A DNA stretch of 64,000 nucleotides from Agapetus fuscipes (lineage: Eukaryota > Arthropoda > Insecta > Trichoptera > Glossosomatidae): NCBI GenBank assembly GCA_951799405.1, contig OX637339.1, forward strand, positions 1,736,001 through 1,800,000, in the 5' to 3' direction. The translations under genes and the position numbers were made by a program. Below are positions 1 to 9,574 of the stretch, one piece after another (the first letter of the stretch is position 1; every line of letters starts with the position of its first letter). The notes under the pieces are model-generated. The model worked only from the letters and a program-made list of their open reading frames with translations. It ran no database searches and was not told the origin of the DNA.

Positions 1-45
1 CGCGACAGCCTCTCCATGTCCAGCGACTCCGAGGCCCCCAGCTAG
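1..45 (+). CDS. Terminal coding exon of an upstream gene (C-terminus only)
   Basis: The first 45 bases read as an open frame RDSLSMSSDSEAPS followed by a TAG stop at 43-45. Base composition is GC-rich and codon-like, in contrast to the AT-rich DNA that follows, and a polyadenylation signal lies about 140 bases downstream. The serine and acidic-residue-rich tail looks like a disordered C-terminus. The rest of the gene is left of the window, so its identity cannot be given. It points towards the minus-strand AGXT2 gene. A chance open frame of this length is possible; the GC content and downstream AATAAA argue for a real last exon. Confidence 0.55.
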   Translation, partial: RDSLSMSSDSEAPS

Positions 46-181
46 CTGTCGGCCGTGGCGCAGTCTCCCGCTGATGTATGACAAACATTCAATGAAGCTC
101 CGCATGACACTGAGACAATATAGGGACAGTATAGTATTGCTAGCATCTCTAAAGCCATCACAACGATGACAGTCAAATTCA

Positions 182-187
182 AATAAA
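182..187 (+). promoter_or_regulatory. Polyadenylation signal AATAAA of the gene ending at 45
   Basis: A canonical AATAAA lies 137 bases after the TAG stop, followed by T-rich and A-rich sequence. This would give a 3' UTR of about 160 bases from 46 onward. Confidence 0.45.
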
Positions 188-312
188 GAATATTTGAGTT
201 GTATAGAATCAAAGACAGTGAGGTCAGTTTTTTTTTTAAATTTGAGAAAAAAAAAGTAGTCCGAGAAAAGTATGCAGATTGGTGAAATTGTGAAAGAATG
301 GGAGATACATAG

Positions 313-616
313 ACTGGTCCGTAGTCTAGTGGTTAACACTTCAGACTCGTGATTGCAAGGTTGTGGGTTTGAATGCCGGTGGAGCATGGTAAAAATATTT
401 CATTTTTACAATTTTCTCCTCGTTGGGTTGAAAAATGAATCTGCCTTTACCAAAGACCGGTCCCCATAGGTCCATCCAGCCTTACACTGACTGGGTTTTG
501 CTTGAGAATTGGCGCTTTCTACAGTGACGAAGAAGCTCGCAGAGGGCTCTTGAGGTGTGATTCACACAGAACAACGGTCACCAAATAAATCAGCCTAATT
601 TTATTATTATTATTAT
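313..616 (+). mobile_element. SINE-A, tRNA-derived head with CR1-like tail
   Basis: The element starts with a tRNA-like head containing an A box (GGTCCGTAGTCTAGTGG) and a B box-like GGTTGTGGGTTTGAATGCC. The body runs through GACCGGTC and CTGGGTTTTGCTTGAGAATT and ends with CTCTTGAGGTGTGATTCAC and a (TTA)n microsatellite. The same body and tail recur at 11284, 19449, 20167, 31997 and 40912. The tail matches the 3' ends of the CR1-like LINE fragments in this window. Confidence 0.8.
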
Positions 617-639
617 TCTACAGAGTGAATATAAAAGAA

Positions 640-775
640 AGAAATGTATGAAAAAGGTGATGGGTATGAGTAGATTGAAAGAGGTATGAAAGAATAAGAT
701 GAAATATAGGCAACGCTGCAGAGTCTGTGGCCTTCCCTAGCGGAATGATGACAGAGTTACAGTTACAGTAGATAA
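640..775 (+). mobile_element. 3' end fragment of a LINE with (ACAGTT)n tail
   Basis: The stretch GAGTCTGTGGCCTTCC followed by CTAGCGGAATG and GACAGAGTTACAGTTACAG is found again at 35985-36085 and, on the minus strand, at 32255-32540 and 54842-55150. The longer copies encode a basic C-terminal tail. I take it as the 3' end of a non-LTR retrotransposon with a short tandem tail. Confidence 0.5.
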
Positions 776-896
776 ATAAAAATATAAACACTTAAAATGT
801 TTTTTTTTGCACTGCTACATATTTCTCACATTTAAGAAAAATCTTGAATGCTGCCTTTGATTCTATATCTCATTTCTTAGGCAAATTGTATTTGTC

Positions 897-1047
897 TGGT
901 CCATAGCTAAGTTGGTAGAACGCTTGCGTTCAAAGTCAAAGGGTTAGGGTTGAAAATGATAGTTTTTTGTGTTCCGCCAGGTATCAAACCCTCTACTCTC
1001 CGATCACGAGTCTAAAGCGTCAACCATTAGACTACGGACCAGCCAAA
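897..1047. mobile_element. Two degenerate tRNA-like SINE heads
   Basis: At 897-960 (plus) a box A-like TAGCTAAGTTGGTAGAAC is followed by a weak box B. At 965-1047 (minus) there is a SINE-A head: GGTCCGTAGTCTAATGG in reverse complement and a decayed B box. Neither has a recognisable tail. Confidence 0.5.
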
Positions 1048-1139
1048 TTCTTCTTTCTTCTTTACCCTACGTGTAAAAAATTGTGTGAATTCACATCTAT
1101 GGGGTAAATAGAAAAAGGTATGAAAAATATTATGGCACT

Positions 1140-1490
1140 TCGCAACGCAAAAAAAAAAAACGCAACTAAGCTACATATACCTATAGTGTAACTTCTTGCC
1201 GCGTTATCCCCGAAGGGGTCGCATGTGGCGAGTTGAACCTATTTATTTTTACAGGTAAGGGGGCCGGCCTTACGCCAACCACTTCAATTGAAGTGGTGTT
1301 TTCCCAGCTCCCGAGCTGGTACTCATTTCTTGTGAAGGCTGAGTAAACCTTGCCGGCATTATTATTTTGGGGTTTGAAATGAACACTGAAACGGGAAATC
1401 ATTTCTGACACCCTCGCGCTCGGTGGGATTCGAACCCGAGCTCACGGCATGGAATGCAAGCACTCTACCAACTGAGCTATCGACCGGTAA
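1140..1490 (-). mobile_element. SINE-B, tRNA-derived, near full length
   Basis: On the minus strand it begins with GGTCGATAGCTCAGTTGG (A box) and GGGTTCGAATCCCACCG (a very good B box). The body contains TCAGAAATGATTTCCCG, GGTTTACTCAGCCTTCAC, CTTCAATTGAAGTGG and ends near CAAGAAGTTACACTATAG and GTAGCTTAGTTGCGTT with an A-rich end. Other copies: 14461-14705, 34650-34713, 40419-40573, 52205-52585, 61684-61960 and 62786-62928. Confidence 0.8.
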
Positions 1491-2088
1491 CTTCTAGTGA
1501 GTGAATTAGTTTTCATACTTTTTTGTGTATTTACTTGATAAAGGGGAATTTGCACATTGTTTATTAGGGTCACTGAAGTATTATTCCGTAGACTCTATTG
1601 ATGAGTTAACTAAAGTTTTACTATTTAAAATTTTCTTGACTGCTCGCTCCCCCAGTTCTTGTTTGCTGTATAGACCAATTCTGTAAAATATGACTTTTTA
1701 ATGCAGTTGTCTTAAGAATCAAATTCTACACAATCTGACTGAAGAAAAAACGTAAAAATCGATAATGTGAGAGTTGTTTTAAATATTTTTTAAATCAATT
1801 TCCTGTTTTCATAAGACACATTGATCCAGTACACATGCAAACATTGTGCATGTAAAATTTGCTGAATGGTCTATAGGGCAAACAAGAACTAAGGCAGCGA
1901 TCTGTCAAAACATTTAAAAAAAATACATAAATGTTGTAATTTTCGGTAGGTATCGAAAATAACACCCGTTCTTTATCCTATTAATTCACAAAATTACCAA
2001 TTCACAAAAACTAATGAATTCACTAAAATTACCAATTCACTAAGTGACTAATTCACTAAAATGACTATAATTAATCTGTATTTGTCAT
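1491..2088. other. AT-rich intergenic DNA, no gene seen
   Basis: No credible open frame or RNA gene. Positions 1978-2060 contain a short run of degenerate repeats of AATTCACTAAAATTACC. Confidence 0.6.
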
Positions 2089-2335
2089 TTCGACTGCTCC
2101 AAGGAAGAAGAAAGTAACTCCGAAAGTGAGGTTTTTGACTTATTTCCATTTCTGAAGGTAACAAATCATTATCTTCATTCCAAGATGACAGCCGTGTCTA
2201 TCTCTTTTAAATTTGTTAATAAATGAATGTAAAAAAAAGTTTAGGCATTTTTCTCCATGGAATAAATAACATTCAATTGGCTTTCCTGCAAAACTATATT
2301 TTTTGACTTAGTGCTGTCTTCCTTGGAGCAGTCGA
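2089..2335. mobile_element. MITE with ACTGCTCCAAGGAAGA inverted termini, copy 1
   Basis: The ends are inverted: CGACTGCTCCAAGGAAGA at the left and TCTTCCTTGGAGCAGTCG at the right. The interior is closely repeated in a second copy at 3885-4132. About 245 bases long with no coding capacity, typical of a non-autonomous DNA transposon. The superfamily is not assigned. Confidence 0.75.
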
Positions 2336-3010
2336 TTTGATCTGTAAACAAGTTACAAAATTCTTCAAACTTTATTAATAATTCCTAAAATATCTTCCAA
2401 TGTTAATGAATGTTACTTCTTTCACATTAGAAACATTCCAAGTTTTCTCTATTTTTAATAAAAAATAATTCCAATTTAATTAACCTTGAGATTGTTATTT
2501 ATTTATTCTCAGTTTCGTGCAATGAATTGATGCATTTATTTTTAATTTTGTTTATTTATTTATTAATTTAAGTATTCCTATGATCGATTAATTTAATAAT
2601 TAATAAACCTTTCCTAGAGTTAATCTTTTCTTCCACAAAATTGTAGGACTTATTTTTGATAACCTGTACATTTTGTATGTAATTAATATTCTGTGGTTAA
2701 TTTAATAATTAAAATTAAATTAATTATTACTGTTCTATTAAAATGTATTGTATATTAAATTAATGTAAGATATTCAGATGTTTATAAGGATTACTTAATT
2801 CACAATTTAGCATTTACGAGGACTAACTTGGTTATTCACAACACATTTGATCCGTAGCTGATCCATGAATCATTGTTTACTTTTATGGGAAATTCACATA
2901 AGGTGACGGCTGAGCCATGGATTTTCTGTGTGTGAATAACACAGTAAAGCCCGATATATTCAAGTTAAGTAATATTCTAGTTAACTATTACTTGAACTTT
3001 TATTCAAAAT
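2336..3010. other. Very AT-rich intergenic DNA, no gene seen
   Basis: Nearly all A and T with short TTAATTAAT-like runs. No open frame, RNA gene or repeat termini that I can support. Confidence 0.6.
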
Positions 3011-3011
3011 A

Positions 3012-3325
3012 CTCAAGTTCGAGTTAACTAATCTAATCTAATCTAAGTTGCAAAGATATTTTACATTTGAGATTCACATAAATCACATTACATGTATTTT
3101 CACAAGCAGACACGTACAAGTTTGTGCTTGCGCATGCCGCATGTGAACCTACAACATAAAAACCAAATCTCAAATGGACATACACTCTGCAACTCTTGCA
3201 GTCTTTCCCTGAGACACGGGTGACATTGGCAAAGTGAACCATTTTTACAGCATGGGTAGTCAGCCGCAAGGAACTAAAACCAAAAATTACCGAAGTATGA
3301 AGCCCCGCCCCCAAATCTTGGAAAT
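3012..3325 (-). repeat. R250 repeat copy
   Basis: Reading the minus strand, the family starts near CTTGACTTATAGGTTGG, continues with GGCTGACCACCCATAC, TGGTTCACTTTGCCAATG, CCTGTTTCAGGGAAGG, GGTCCACATGCGGCATG and ends in GCAACTTAGATTAGATTA. This copy is diverged at its start. Twelve or more copies lie in the window. The (TTAGA)n tail and lack of coding suggest a SINE or MITE-like element, but no clear pol III boxes are seen. Confidence 0.65.
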
Positions 3326-3884
3326 AATTACAATGCCATTCAAAAGCTTTTAAACAAACAACTATTTATAAAAATCAAGCACGTCTAACATTCATTAAGC
3401 TGGAAAACGACACAAAAAATGTTCAGTTTGCAACAATTTTGATGTATCCTTACATTAAAAAAGAGCAGCTGCTGTCAGTGAAGACGATGCCATCTTGAAA
3501 ATCGTTAGTTAAGTAACTAAAAAGTTACTGGCGAAATTCAGTGAGTGAAATATTATGATAATTTAACTAAAATTGCATTTTAGTTAACTTTACTTTACTT
3601 CAATATACCGGACCTTAGTCATGTAATTCTTTCGTAAAGTTAAATGTAATAACGCAACAATAACAAAGTTTTTCTTTATGAGTTGGTTTATTATCTCCAA
3701 CGCTTGCGGTGTGTCATCACACAGTTATAGTTGTTCTCTTTATAATGGTGCGATAACACTCGAGGTAATAAACCAACTTGTCAAGAAAAACATTGTTTTT
3801 ATTCTTGCATTATTTTTTTTTAAATGTAAATTTCTCAAAATCGGTAGCAGACATTAGAAGCAGACGACTCGTATAACACAATTC
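3326..3884. other. Intergenic DNA, no gene seen
   Basis: AT-rich with short imperfect inverted repeats (AGTTAACTA-like motifs near 2960-3030 and 3500-3600, and AATAAACCAACTT near 3690-3780). These could be relics of a small inverted-repeat element, but I cannot define ends. Confidence 0.5.
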
Positions 3885-4132
3885 GATTGCTCCATGGAAG
3901 ATGGAAGTAACTCCGAAATTTAGGTTGTGGACTTATTTCCATTTCTGAAGGTAACAAATCATTATCTTCATTCCAAGATGACAGCCGTGTCTCCATCTCT
4001 TTTAAATTTGTTAATAAATAAATGTAAAAAATAGTTTATGCATTGTTCTCCATGGAATAAATAACATTCAATTGGCTTTCCTGCAAAACTATCTTTTTTG
4101 ACTTAGTGCTGTCTTCCTTGGAGCAGTTGAAT
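3885..4132. mobile_element. MITE with ACTGCTCC inverted termini, copy 2
   Basis: Second copy of the 2089-2335 element, sharing GACTTATTTCCATTTCTG, CAAGATGACAGCCGTG and TTGGCTTTCCTGCAAAAC. Termini GATTGCTCCATGGAAGA and TCTTCCTTGGAGCAGTTG are slightly diverged. Direct AATT at both sides could be a target duplication. Confidence 0.75.
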
Positions 4133-4520
4133 TGAAAGTTTGCATATTTAATTTATTTATAATTCAATGGAAATGTCAGTTCACAGTGAAATGTAGAATC
4201 CTCACAAGTTCAAATATAAAACAGTATTTAAGGCTTCATCAAACAGGAAGCGTGATTAACGTGCGTTAAAGCGTCCCGGTTTATAGCGAGGCGTTGTGTT
4301 GTACTGCACATGTCTACACCTGTCAAATAGAGTAAACGCAATGATCTGTCGCTGAGTCTGGATGTCGCATTGTATTTTGTTACAAATTTTTCTGTGACAC
4401 CAAGCTTTTTTTATGTCAAAACTAAAAAGGTTAACTGAAATTTTATTGAATGCGTTTTGAAAAAAAAACAGTGCTTGTAAGAATATTTTCACAAAGACAA
4501 GATTTTGCTAGCTAATGTGT
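4133..4520. other. Intergenic DNA, no gene seen
   Basis: No supported gene. The segment TGAAGCCTTT-like to AACGCA-like at 4222-4270 is echoed in inverted form at 5080-5118 (GCGTTCTGTTTGACGAAGCC), so the SINE at 4521 probably sits inside a foldback element spanning about 4225-5120. Confidence 0.4.
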
Positions 4521-5037
4521 AACGACGATGCCATGTTGAAAGCACCGGCTCTCATCAGATCACCGAAGTTAAGCAACATTGGGCGTGGATGCTATTTGGA
4601 TGGGTGACCTCTCAGGTACACCACGTGTCGTTGGCATTTCTTGGACCGGTCCGTAGTCCAGTGGCAACACTTCGGACTGGTAAATGGAAGGTTGTGGATT
4701 CGGATCCCGGCAGAGCACAAAAAATATACAATTTATATTTCCAAATATGCTCTTCGCTGGGTTGAAAAAATTTATAAAAACCTTTACCTAAGACCGGTCA
4801 CTAAAATGGTCCATCCAGCCTTACAGCACCTGGGTCTTGCTTGAGTATTGGCGCTTTGTAGCGACCACCAAGCTCGTACATCTCTGTGGCACTACAACAA
4901 GTGTCATAGACCCCTAGAGTCTCTAGAATCTAGGGAGTCTCCCGCACAGGATTTCTTAAAAAAAAACGAAAAAAGCAGCAACAACTCATCTTCGCTCAAT
5001 CGCTCTCAAGTCGCTGAATATTGTGACCGGTGACGAC
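4521..5037 (+). mobile_element. SINE-A5S: 5S rRNA head fused to SINE-A tRNA unit
   Basis: Positions 4521-4636 align by eye to a complete 5S rRNA: CACCGGCTCTCATCAGATC, ACCGAAGTTAAGCAACATT, GGGCGTGGATGCTATTTGG, ATGGGTGACC and a closing GTCGTTGGC. A tRNA-like SINE-A head (GTCCGTAGTCCAGTGG) follows directly at 4648, then the SINE-A body. Unlike the copies ending in the CR1-like tail, this one ends with GAATCTAGGGAGTCTCCC, CACAGGATTTCTT and an A run. Other copies of this form: 51325-51730 and, truncated, 53690-54063 and 54176-54476. 5S-derived SINEs are an established class (SINE3); the 5S-tRNA chimera is read directly from the sequence. Confidence 0.85.
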
Positions 5038-5459
5038 GACTGAATAACGCTGAAGCTGTTTAAACGTCGCCGCCTTGATATGCGTTAAAAATGCGTTCTG
5101 TTTGACGAAGCCTTTAAGGCTGCAATGACAGGTCTTGGGTTATGGTAATGTTGTTTAATGCTTTTACTTTGTTGCGCAGGAGAATGCCTTTTGCTACCAC
5201 ATGTCTCATATACTTCTCTGCACACCTGAAAAAATGCAGATGTGGCGGGTTTCTTTTGCCATTTTGCCGATTGAGGATTGTGACGAGTTTATTTTTGCCG
5301 GTTGAGGTTTGTAGATTGCGGCGAGTTTATTTTTGCCGGTAAACATTTGTGCATTGCGGCTGAAGTATTGCTTGTTTCTTTGTACTAATTTCAAATGTTA
5401 TTTTTTTTTTATGGTTTGTGTATTAACACTGAGAATTCATTGTTAATTCTTTCTATATG

Positions 5460-5880
5460 ATACTTTAAAAAACAAAGTAAGATTTTTTTAAACGCTGTTT
5501 TATTTCACTCCTTTATTTTTTTTTTTTTTATATGTTTACTAATGTTTTCAGTCTATATATGGACCATCATCAGTACCCTTAGTACGAGTTCCAAAACTTG
5601 AGAAAAGTAAAGTTTACGGAAAATATTAAAGAGTGATTTCTCCCAAAATCTGTAGTTTTTGTTTCTTACACTTTATGGTCTTAGCAAAAGAGTTGCAGTG
5701 ATGAAGAAAATCAAGTTCAAACAAACAAAAACGGCAGATTTTGGGTGAAATCACTCTTTAATAATTGCCGTAAACTTTACATTACTCAAGTTTTGCAACT
5801 CGTACTAAGGGTACAGGTATTTAAAATCTGAAATGAAATAAAACAGTGTTTCAAAAAATATAACTATGTTTTTTGAAGTA
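5460..5880. mobile_element. Palindromic Penelope-like terminal repeat, split by a MITE
   Basis: The left arm (5480-5570: AAACGCTGTTTTATTTCA, then TTTTCAGTC and GGACCATCATCAG) is answered by AAATGAAATAAAACAGTG at 5834-5851. In reverse complement the left arm reads CTGATGATGGTC, a loop, GACTGAAAAC, the same hairpin form as in the other palindromes of this window. The 5571-5814 MITE lies in between. Confidence 0.5.
5571..5814. mobile_element. MITE with CCCTTAGTACGAG inverted termini, copy 1
   Basis: Both ends read GTACCCTTAGTACGAGTT inward, with near-matching subterminal blocks (AAAGTTTACGG, TAAAGAGTGATTTC, AAATCTG.CGTTTTTGTTT). If TA is the target duplication the termini start with CCCTTAGTACGAG, which would fit Tc1/mariner-type MITEs. 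Copies at 9332-9574 and 48772-49014 are very similar. Confidence 0.8.
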
Positions 5881-6019
5881 TTTTATAGAATTAATTCATT
5901 TCAAATGCTTTGTTCGGAAAAACTGCCATATTCACAAATAATACTAACACTGCTCTCAGGCCTCACTTAGATTGGTTTTATAGATGCAACATAATATGTG
6001 TAAAGAAAAACCAATCTTA

Positions 6020-6185
6020 GTAAGACTTTTAGGCTTACACGGTCGGCTGATGATGCTGGAGAGATGTTTTCCGAGATCTGTTGCCGTGGTCTGTGGCAGC
6101 TGGAGCTTCCGGACGTTTTGCCCATGTCTACAATGTGCTTCTTCAGCGTGAAGGTGCAATAATGAAGCTTGGTGAATGGTGAAGC
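6020..6185. mobile_element. CCGGCCG-ended repeat copy
   Basis: TTTTAGGCTTACACGGTCGG, TGATGATGCTGGAGAGAT, TGGAGCTTCCGGACG and CCCATGTCTACAATG. The family recurs, in both orientations, at 15640-15775, 16085-16285, 16608-16656, 17255-17283, 17636-17735, 28955-29050, 35700-35838, 39885-39920, 49490-49606, 54105-54170 and 63115-63215. Some copies have both a TGATGCTGGAGA end and its inverted partner TCTCCAGCATCA, so the ends are inverted repeats. Non-coding. Confidence 0.6.
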
Positions 6186-6890
6186 TTCATTATTGCACCT
6201 GCATGCTAAGAAAACAGTTGACATGAGTATAAATGCATGAATGCCATGTTTGAATGACACTCTTGAAGAGGACAGTAGAGACAATTTTCAAATGAATATC
6301 TTATATGCAATCAATAGTGCTACCAAATTACTAGAAATAATATTAAAATTTATATTTTATTCTATTGTTGTCCTAGTCTAGAGATTGAGAGACTAACAGA
6401 ATGTTCTATTTTCAAATCATGTATAAATTCATTGCCAACTTCAGGCTTGTACTTGATTTCAAAATAAGGAGAGCGTTCTGTTCTAATTTTAAACTGGCAT
6501 AACTTTTTGAAAATGGAATATTTCAATGTAAGGTCCCGTCCAGAAGAAAGCATGAACATTGGAATGCACGTAGCTTTCAAACATTTAAACTTAAACTTAT
6601 ACTGGGTCGTAATAACTATAACAATAATTGTATCTCATATATCTAAGTTGCCACAAATAAAAAATTGAGAAAATGAGTTTGAAGTTCTTTGCAGGCAAAT
6701 AATTTAAACAGATTTGAGTGCCACATATTCTTCTTATAATATTTATGAAACCGTTTTAAGTTATGATATTTTATCAACATATAGCACTTTAGTAAATGAC
6801 ATACATATTTACTTCAAAACACCATATTTTTGGCTCGTGTATAAATTCATTGCTAGATTAAGCAATACAGTTTGTCAGTGTGTTCCTACC
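6186..6890. other. AT-rich intergenic DNA, no gene seen
   Basis: Open frames here are short, overlap on both strands and carry no recognisable motif. Nothing supported. Confidence 0.55.
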
Positions 6891-6894
6891 ATAC

Positions 6895-7080
6895 AATAAT
6901 CTATAATCTAAGTGGCAAGGAAATATATAATATTCACATTCAAGAATCATTTTATATGCCACATATAAACTTACAACATAAAAACCAAAATCTCAAATGG
7001 CATAAATCCTGCAACTCTTGCCGACCTTCCCTGAAGCATGTTTTACAATATGGGGGTTAGCCTCATACCAACCTATAAGT
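6895..7080 (-). repeat. R250 repeat copy
   Basis: Contains, in reverse complement, TTGACTTATAGGTTGG, the GGGAAGGTCGGCAAGAGTT block and the terminal TTAGATTATAGATT. Shorter than the consensus in the middle. Confidence 0.65.
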
Positions 7081-7116
7081 CAACTCTGGATTGAAATTTG
7101 ATTAAATAGATGAAAG

Positions 7117-7375
7117 TGTCGGTGTTATGGCCGAGGGGGCCAAGTGCGCGGATCTTTCTAGCGTACTTGGAATAGAATAACGTTGGTTCGATCCCCGCCT
7201 GGGTCATTTGACCATAACTTTGACCCTGGTTCAACAGATGCTATTGGGTAACTATGAATTTATAATTCATTAAAATAAACAATAATTAATTATTAATTGA
7301 TGATATTTATACCTGTTTCTGGCCAGGCAGAATAGGTTGGTGAATTGCATTCCTCTTCACAAATCTATTAAAAGC
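7117..7375 (+). mobile_element. SINE-C, head from a long-variable-arm tRNA
   Basis: The head TTATGGCCGAGGGGGCCAAG and GTTGGTTCGATCCCCGCC looks like a serine or leucine type tRNA with a long variable arm (box A and box B both good). The body continues with GACCCTGGTTCAACAGATG, a stretch of TTAATTATTAATTG, and TTTCTGGCCAGGCAG...GGTTGGTGAATTGCATTC. The same body occurs on the minus strand at 35230-35400 and 62690-63030. Confidence 0.7.
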
Positions 7376-7677
7376 TATGTGCATTCCAAGTCTCATGCTG
7401 TCTTCCGGTTGGGACCGTAGACTCAAATACATTGAAGAGCTAAAGACCGTTAGGCGCCTACTATCGTTCAAAAGTTATGACAAGTCTATTAAACAAAAAT
7501 AATTAAAATCCTGGTGCAATTTAGCTCACTTAGATGTAAAAAAAATCCCTGTTGAATGTTCTAAAATGTTTTTTAAATATAATTAATGTACTCATGCAAG
7601 AAATAAATAACCTATTTTGAATAATTCGACCCTATTCCTAAACTGGGTATAACTTTTAAAGAGAAAATTGTATTTGG

Positions 7678-7963
7678 GGCTGTTCATATATTACGTCATT
7701 CGCATTAAGGGGGGGGGAGTCTGGTCTGCGGATGATGGCAAATGATGTACGAGTACCAAAAGTGAGTCATTCTTGTAAATACCAATTTCTACAAAATATA
7801 CAAAATATTATGTAAGTAGTATAACATTATTAATTATTAAGCTCATCCATTATTACAGCAAGAGGAAGGGGGGGGGTCATTAGATAATGACTATAGGATG
7901 ATTGTAAGGGGGGGGGTCAAAAATCAGTCAAAATCGATGACGTAAGTTATGGACGGCCCCTTT
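7678..7963. mobile_element. MITE with G-runs and ACGTCAT termini, copy 1
   Basis: Ends are imperfect inverted repeats (TATTACGTCATTCGC at the left; GATGACGTAAGTTATGGACG at the right). The interior carries three runs of eight or nine G (near 7710, 7870, 7908) separated by TCTGGTCTGCGGATGATGG and ATTAGATAATGAC. A second copy lies at 50827-51099. Confidence 0.75.
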
Positions 7964-8261
7964 GCCACTTTTAAGGATGCTACACAGAAGTAGCAGTGAA
8001 ACATCAGTCTTAAAGATTGTTGTTTGACATTGTACTAATGTAATGAAAGTGTGGGAGAAATGTGAAAGTGAATTTTAATTTGAATGATTTTGTAAAGAAT
8101 GAAAATGGATTATACGAGTATGAACCGGAGAATGGCGGTTGATTTGCAACAATGGTGGTTAGGGCATTAACTTCAAGTTTAATGTTAAGTTTAATTTTAT
8201 TGTAAATTGGAGCTCTCGAAGGTGTTTCTTAAAGTATTTTTTGTAAATCAGTTATAATTTT

Positions 8262-8525
8262 TTGTGCTCCTTGACTGATGGTTGGTATGAGGCTGACCCC
8301 CCGTGCTGAAAAAATCGGTTCACTTTTGCCAATGCCACCCCGATTTCAGGGAAAAGCGGCAGGTGTTGCGAGGTTTATGTTCATGTGAGGTTTTGTTTAT
8401 TTGTATGGACGCATTCAGAATGTGCAGGCGCGAACCTACATGTGCCTGTCTGTGGGCATGCATTTAATATGAGCCTTAAATGTTAACATATCTTTGCAGC
8501 TTAGATTATAGATAGAAGAGACATG
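8262..8525 (+). repeat. R250 repeat copy
   Basis: TCCTTGACTGATGGTTGG, GGCTGACCCCC, TCGGTTCACTTTTGCC, CCGATTTCAGGGAAAAG and terminal GCAGCTTAGATTATAGAT. Confidence 0.65.
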
Positions 8526-8784
8526 TCTCCTGATGGTGTCGGATACGACTTTGATGAAACAATAAGGCACCTGTTCTTCTTTACAGCATGGTTCGTAAAA
8601 TTTGTATTTAATTCTGTACAAAATAACTAATGACTGTAATTCTAATTCAAAATCATTAATGTTTTTGATCTATTTGGTGTGCGTTGTTTTGGTGTTGATC
8701 ACACCTCAAGAGCCATCTGCAAACTCGATCATTACTTTAAAAATGACCGTTAGTAAAGAAGTTAAACCTAAAAAATTAAAATTA

Positions 8785-8927
8785 AAAATAAAAAACAAAT
8801 TGTATTAGGTTACGGGGCGAGTAAAATTTAATAATGTACGAGATGGAAACAATGTTTCCGAAACCGGTCGTACATTATTAAATTTTACTCGCCCCGTAAC
8901 CTAATACAATTTGTTTTATATTTTTAA
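8785..8927. mobile_element. Perfect foldback palindrome with hammerhead-like apex
   Basis: Two arms of about 47 bases (8796-8842 and 8871-8917) are nearly perfect inverted copies, e.g. CAAATTGTATTAGGTTACG and its complement. The apex reads CGAGATGGAAAC, AAT, GTTTCCGAAACCGGTC, i.e. a GGAAAC/GTTTCC stem followed by GAAAC, as in the Penelope-like palindromes elsewhere in the window. Confidence 0.65.
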
Positions 8928-8939
8928 TTTGAATTTAAA

Positions 8940-9331
8940 AAAAATGAAAGGTTACAAAGTGAATGCCTCATCAATTAAAGTTATACCTAGTTCATTAGTA
9001 AAGTCGTTAGCGATAATCTTTTTGGCTGTTATTGTTGTTAATAATCAATTAGTATAGAAATAGTCGTTAAATCGTTAAGCGCTAATTGAATGGGCTCATG
9101 TTACAATTAAATTTTGCTGTATATTACAACAACCAGTGATGTAGTTTACAATTTATCATTGTTAACATAACAAGTATCATTTTTTGATGAATGCAATAAT
9201 GTCTAACAAAGCTACATGTTTTATTTATGGTTTACATGTTTAATACCTAATGAATTAACCTCTTATAATATTGACTTCTCAAAGGTAAAAAAACTGAGTA
9301 AGTTACATATCAACCTTACATGGGTGTCTCA
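8940..9331. other. AT-rich intergenic DNA, no gene seen
   Basis: No open frame, RNA or element termini that I can support. Confidence 0.6.
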
Positions 9332-9574
9332 GTACCCTTAGTACGAGTTGCAAAACTTGAGAAAAGTAAAGTTTACAGAAAATATTAAAGCATGATTTCT
9401 CCCAAAATCTGCCGTTTTTGTTTCTTACACTTTGTGGTCTTAGCAAAAGAGTTACAGTGATGAAGAAAATCAAGTTCAAACAAACAAAAACGGCAGATTT
9501 TGGGGGAAATCACTCTTTAATAATTGTCGTAAACTTTACATGACTCAAGTTTTGCAACTCGTACTAAGGGTACA
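9332..9574. mobile_element. MITE with CCCTTAGTACGAG inverted termini, copy 2
   Basis: Same termini and interior as 5571-5814 with only scattered differences, indicating recent spread. Confidence 0.8.

Noticed and set aside
4521..4636. A functional 5S rRNA gene
   Set aside because: It is directly fused to a tRNA-like SINE head, occurs in other copies with the same junction, and has no T-run terminator at its end.
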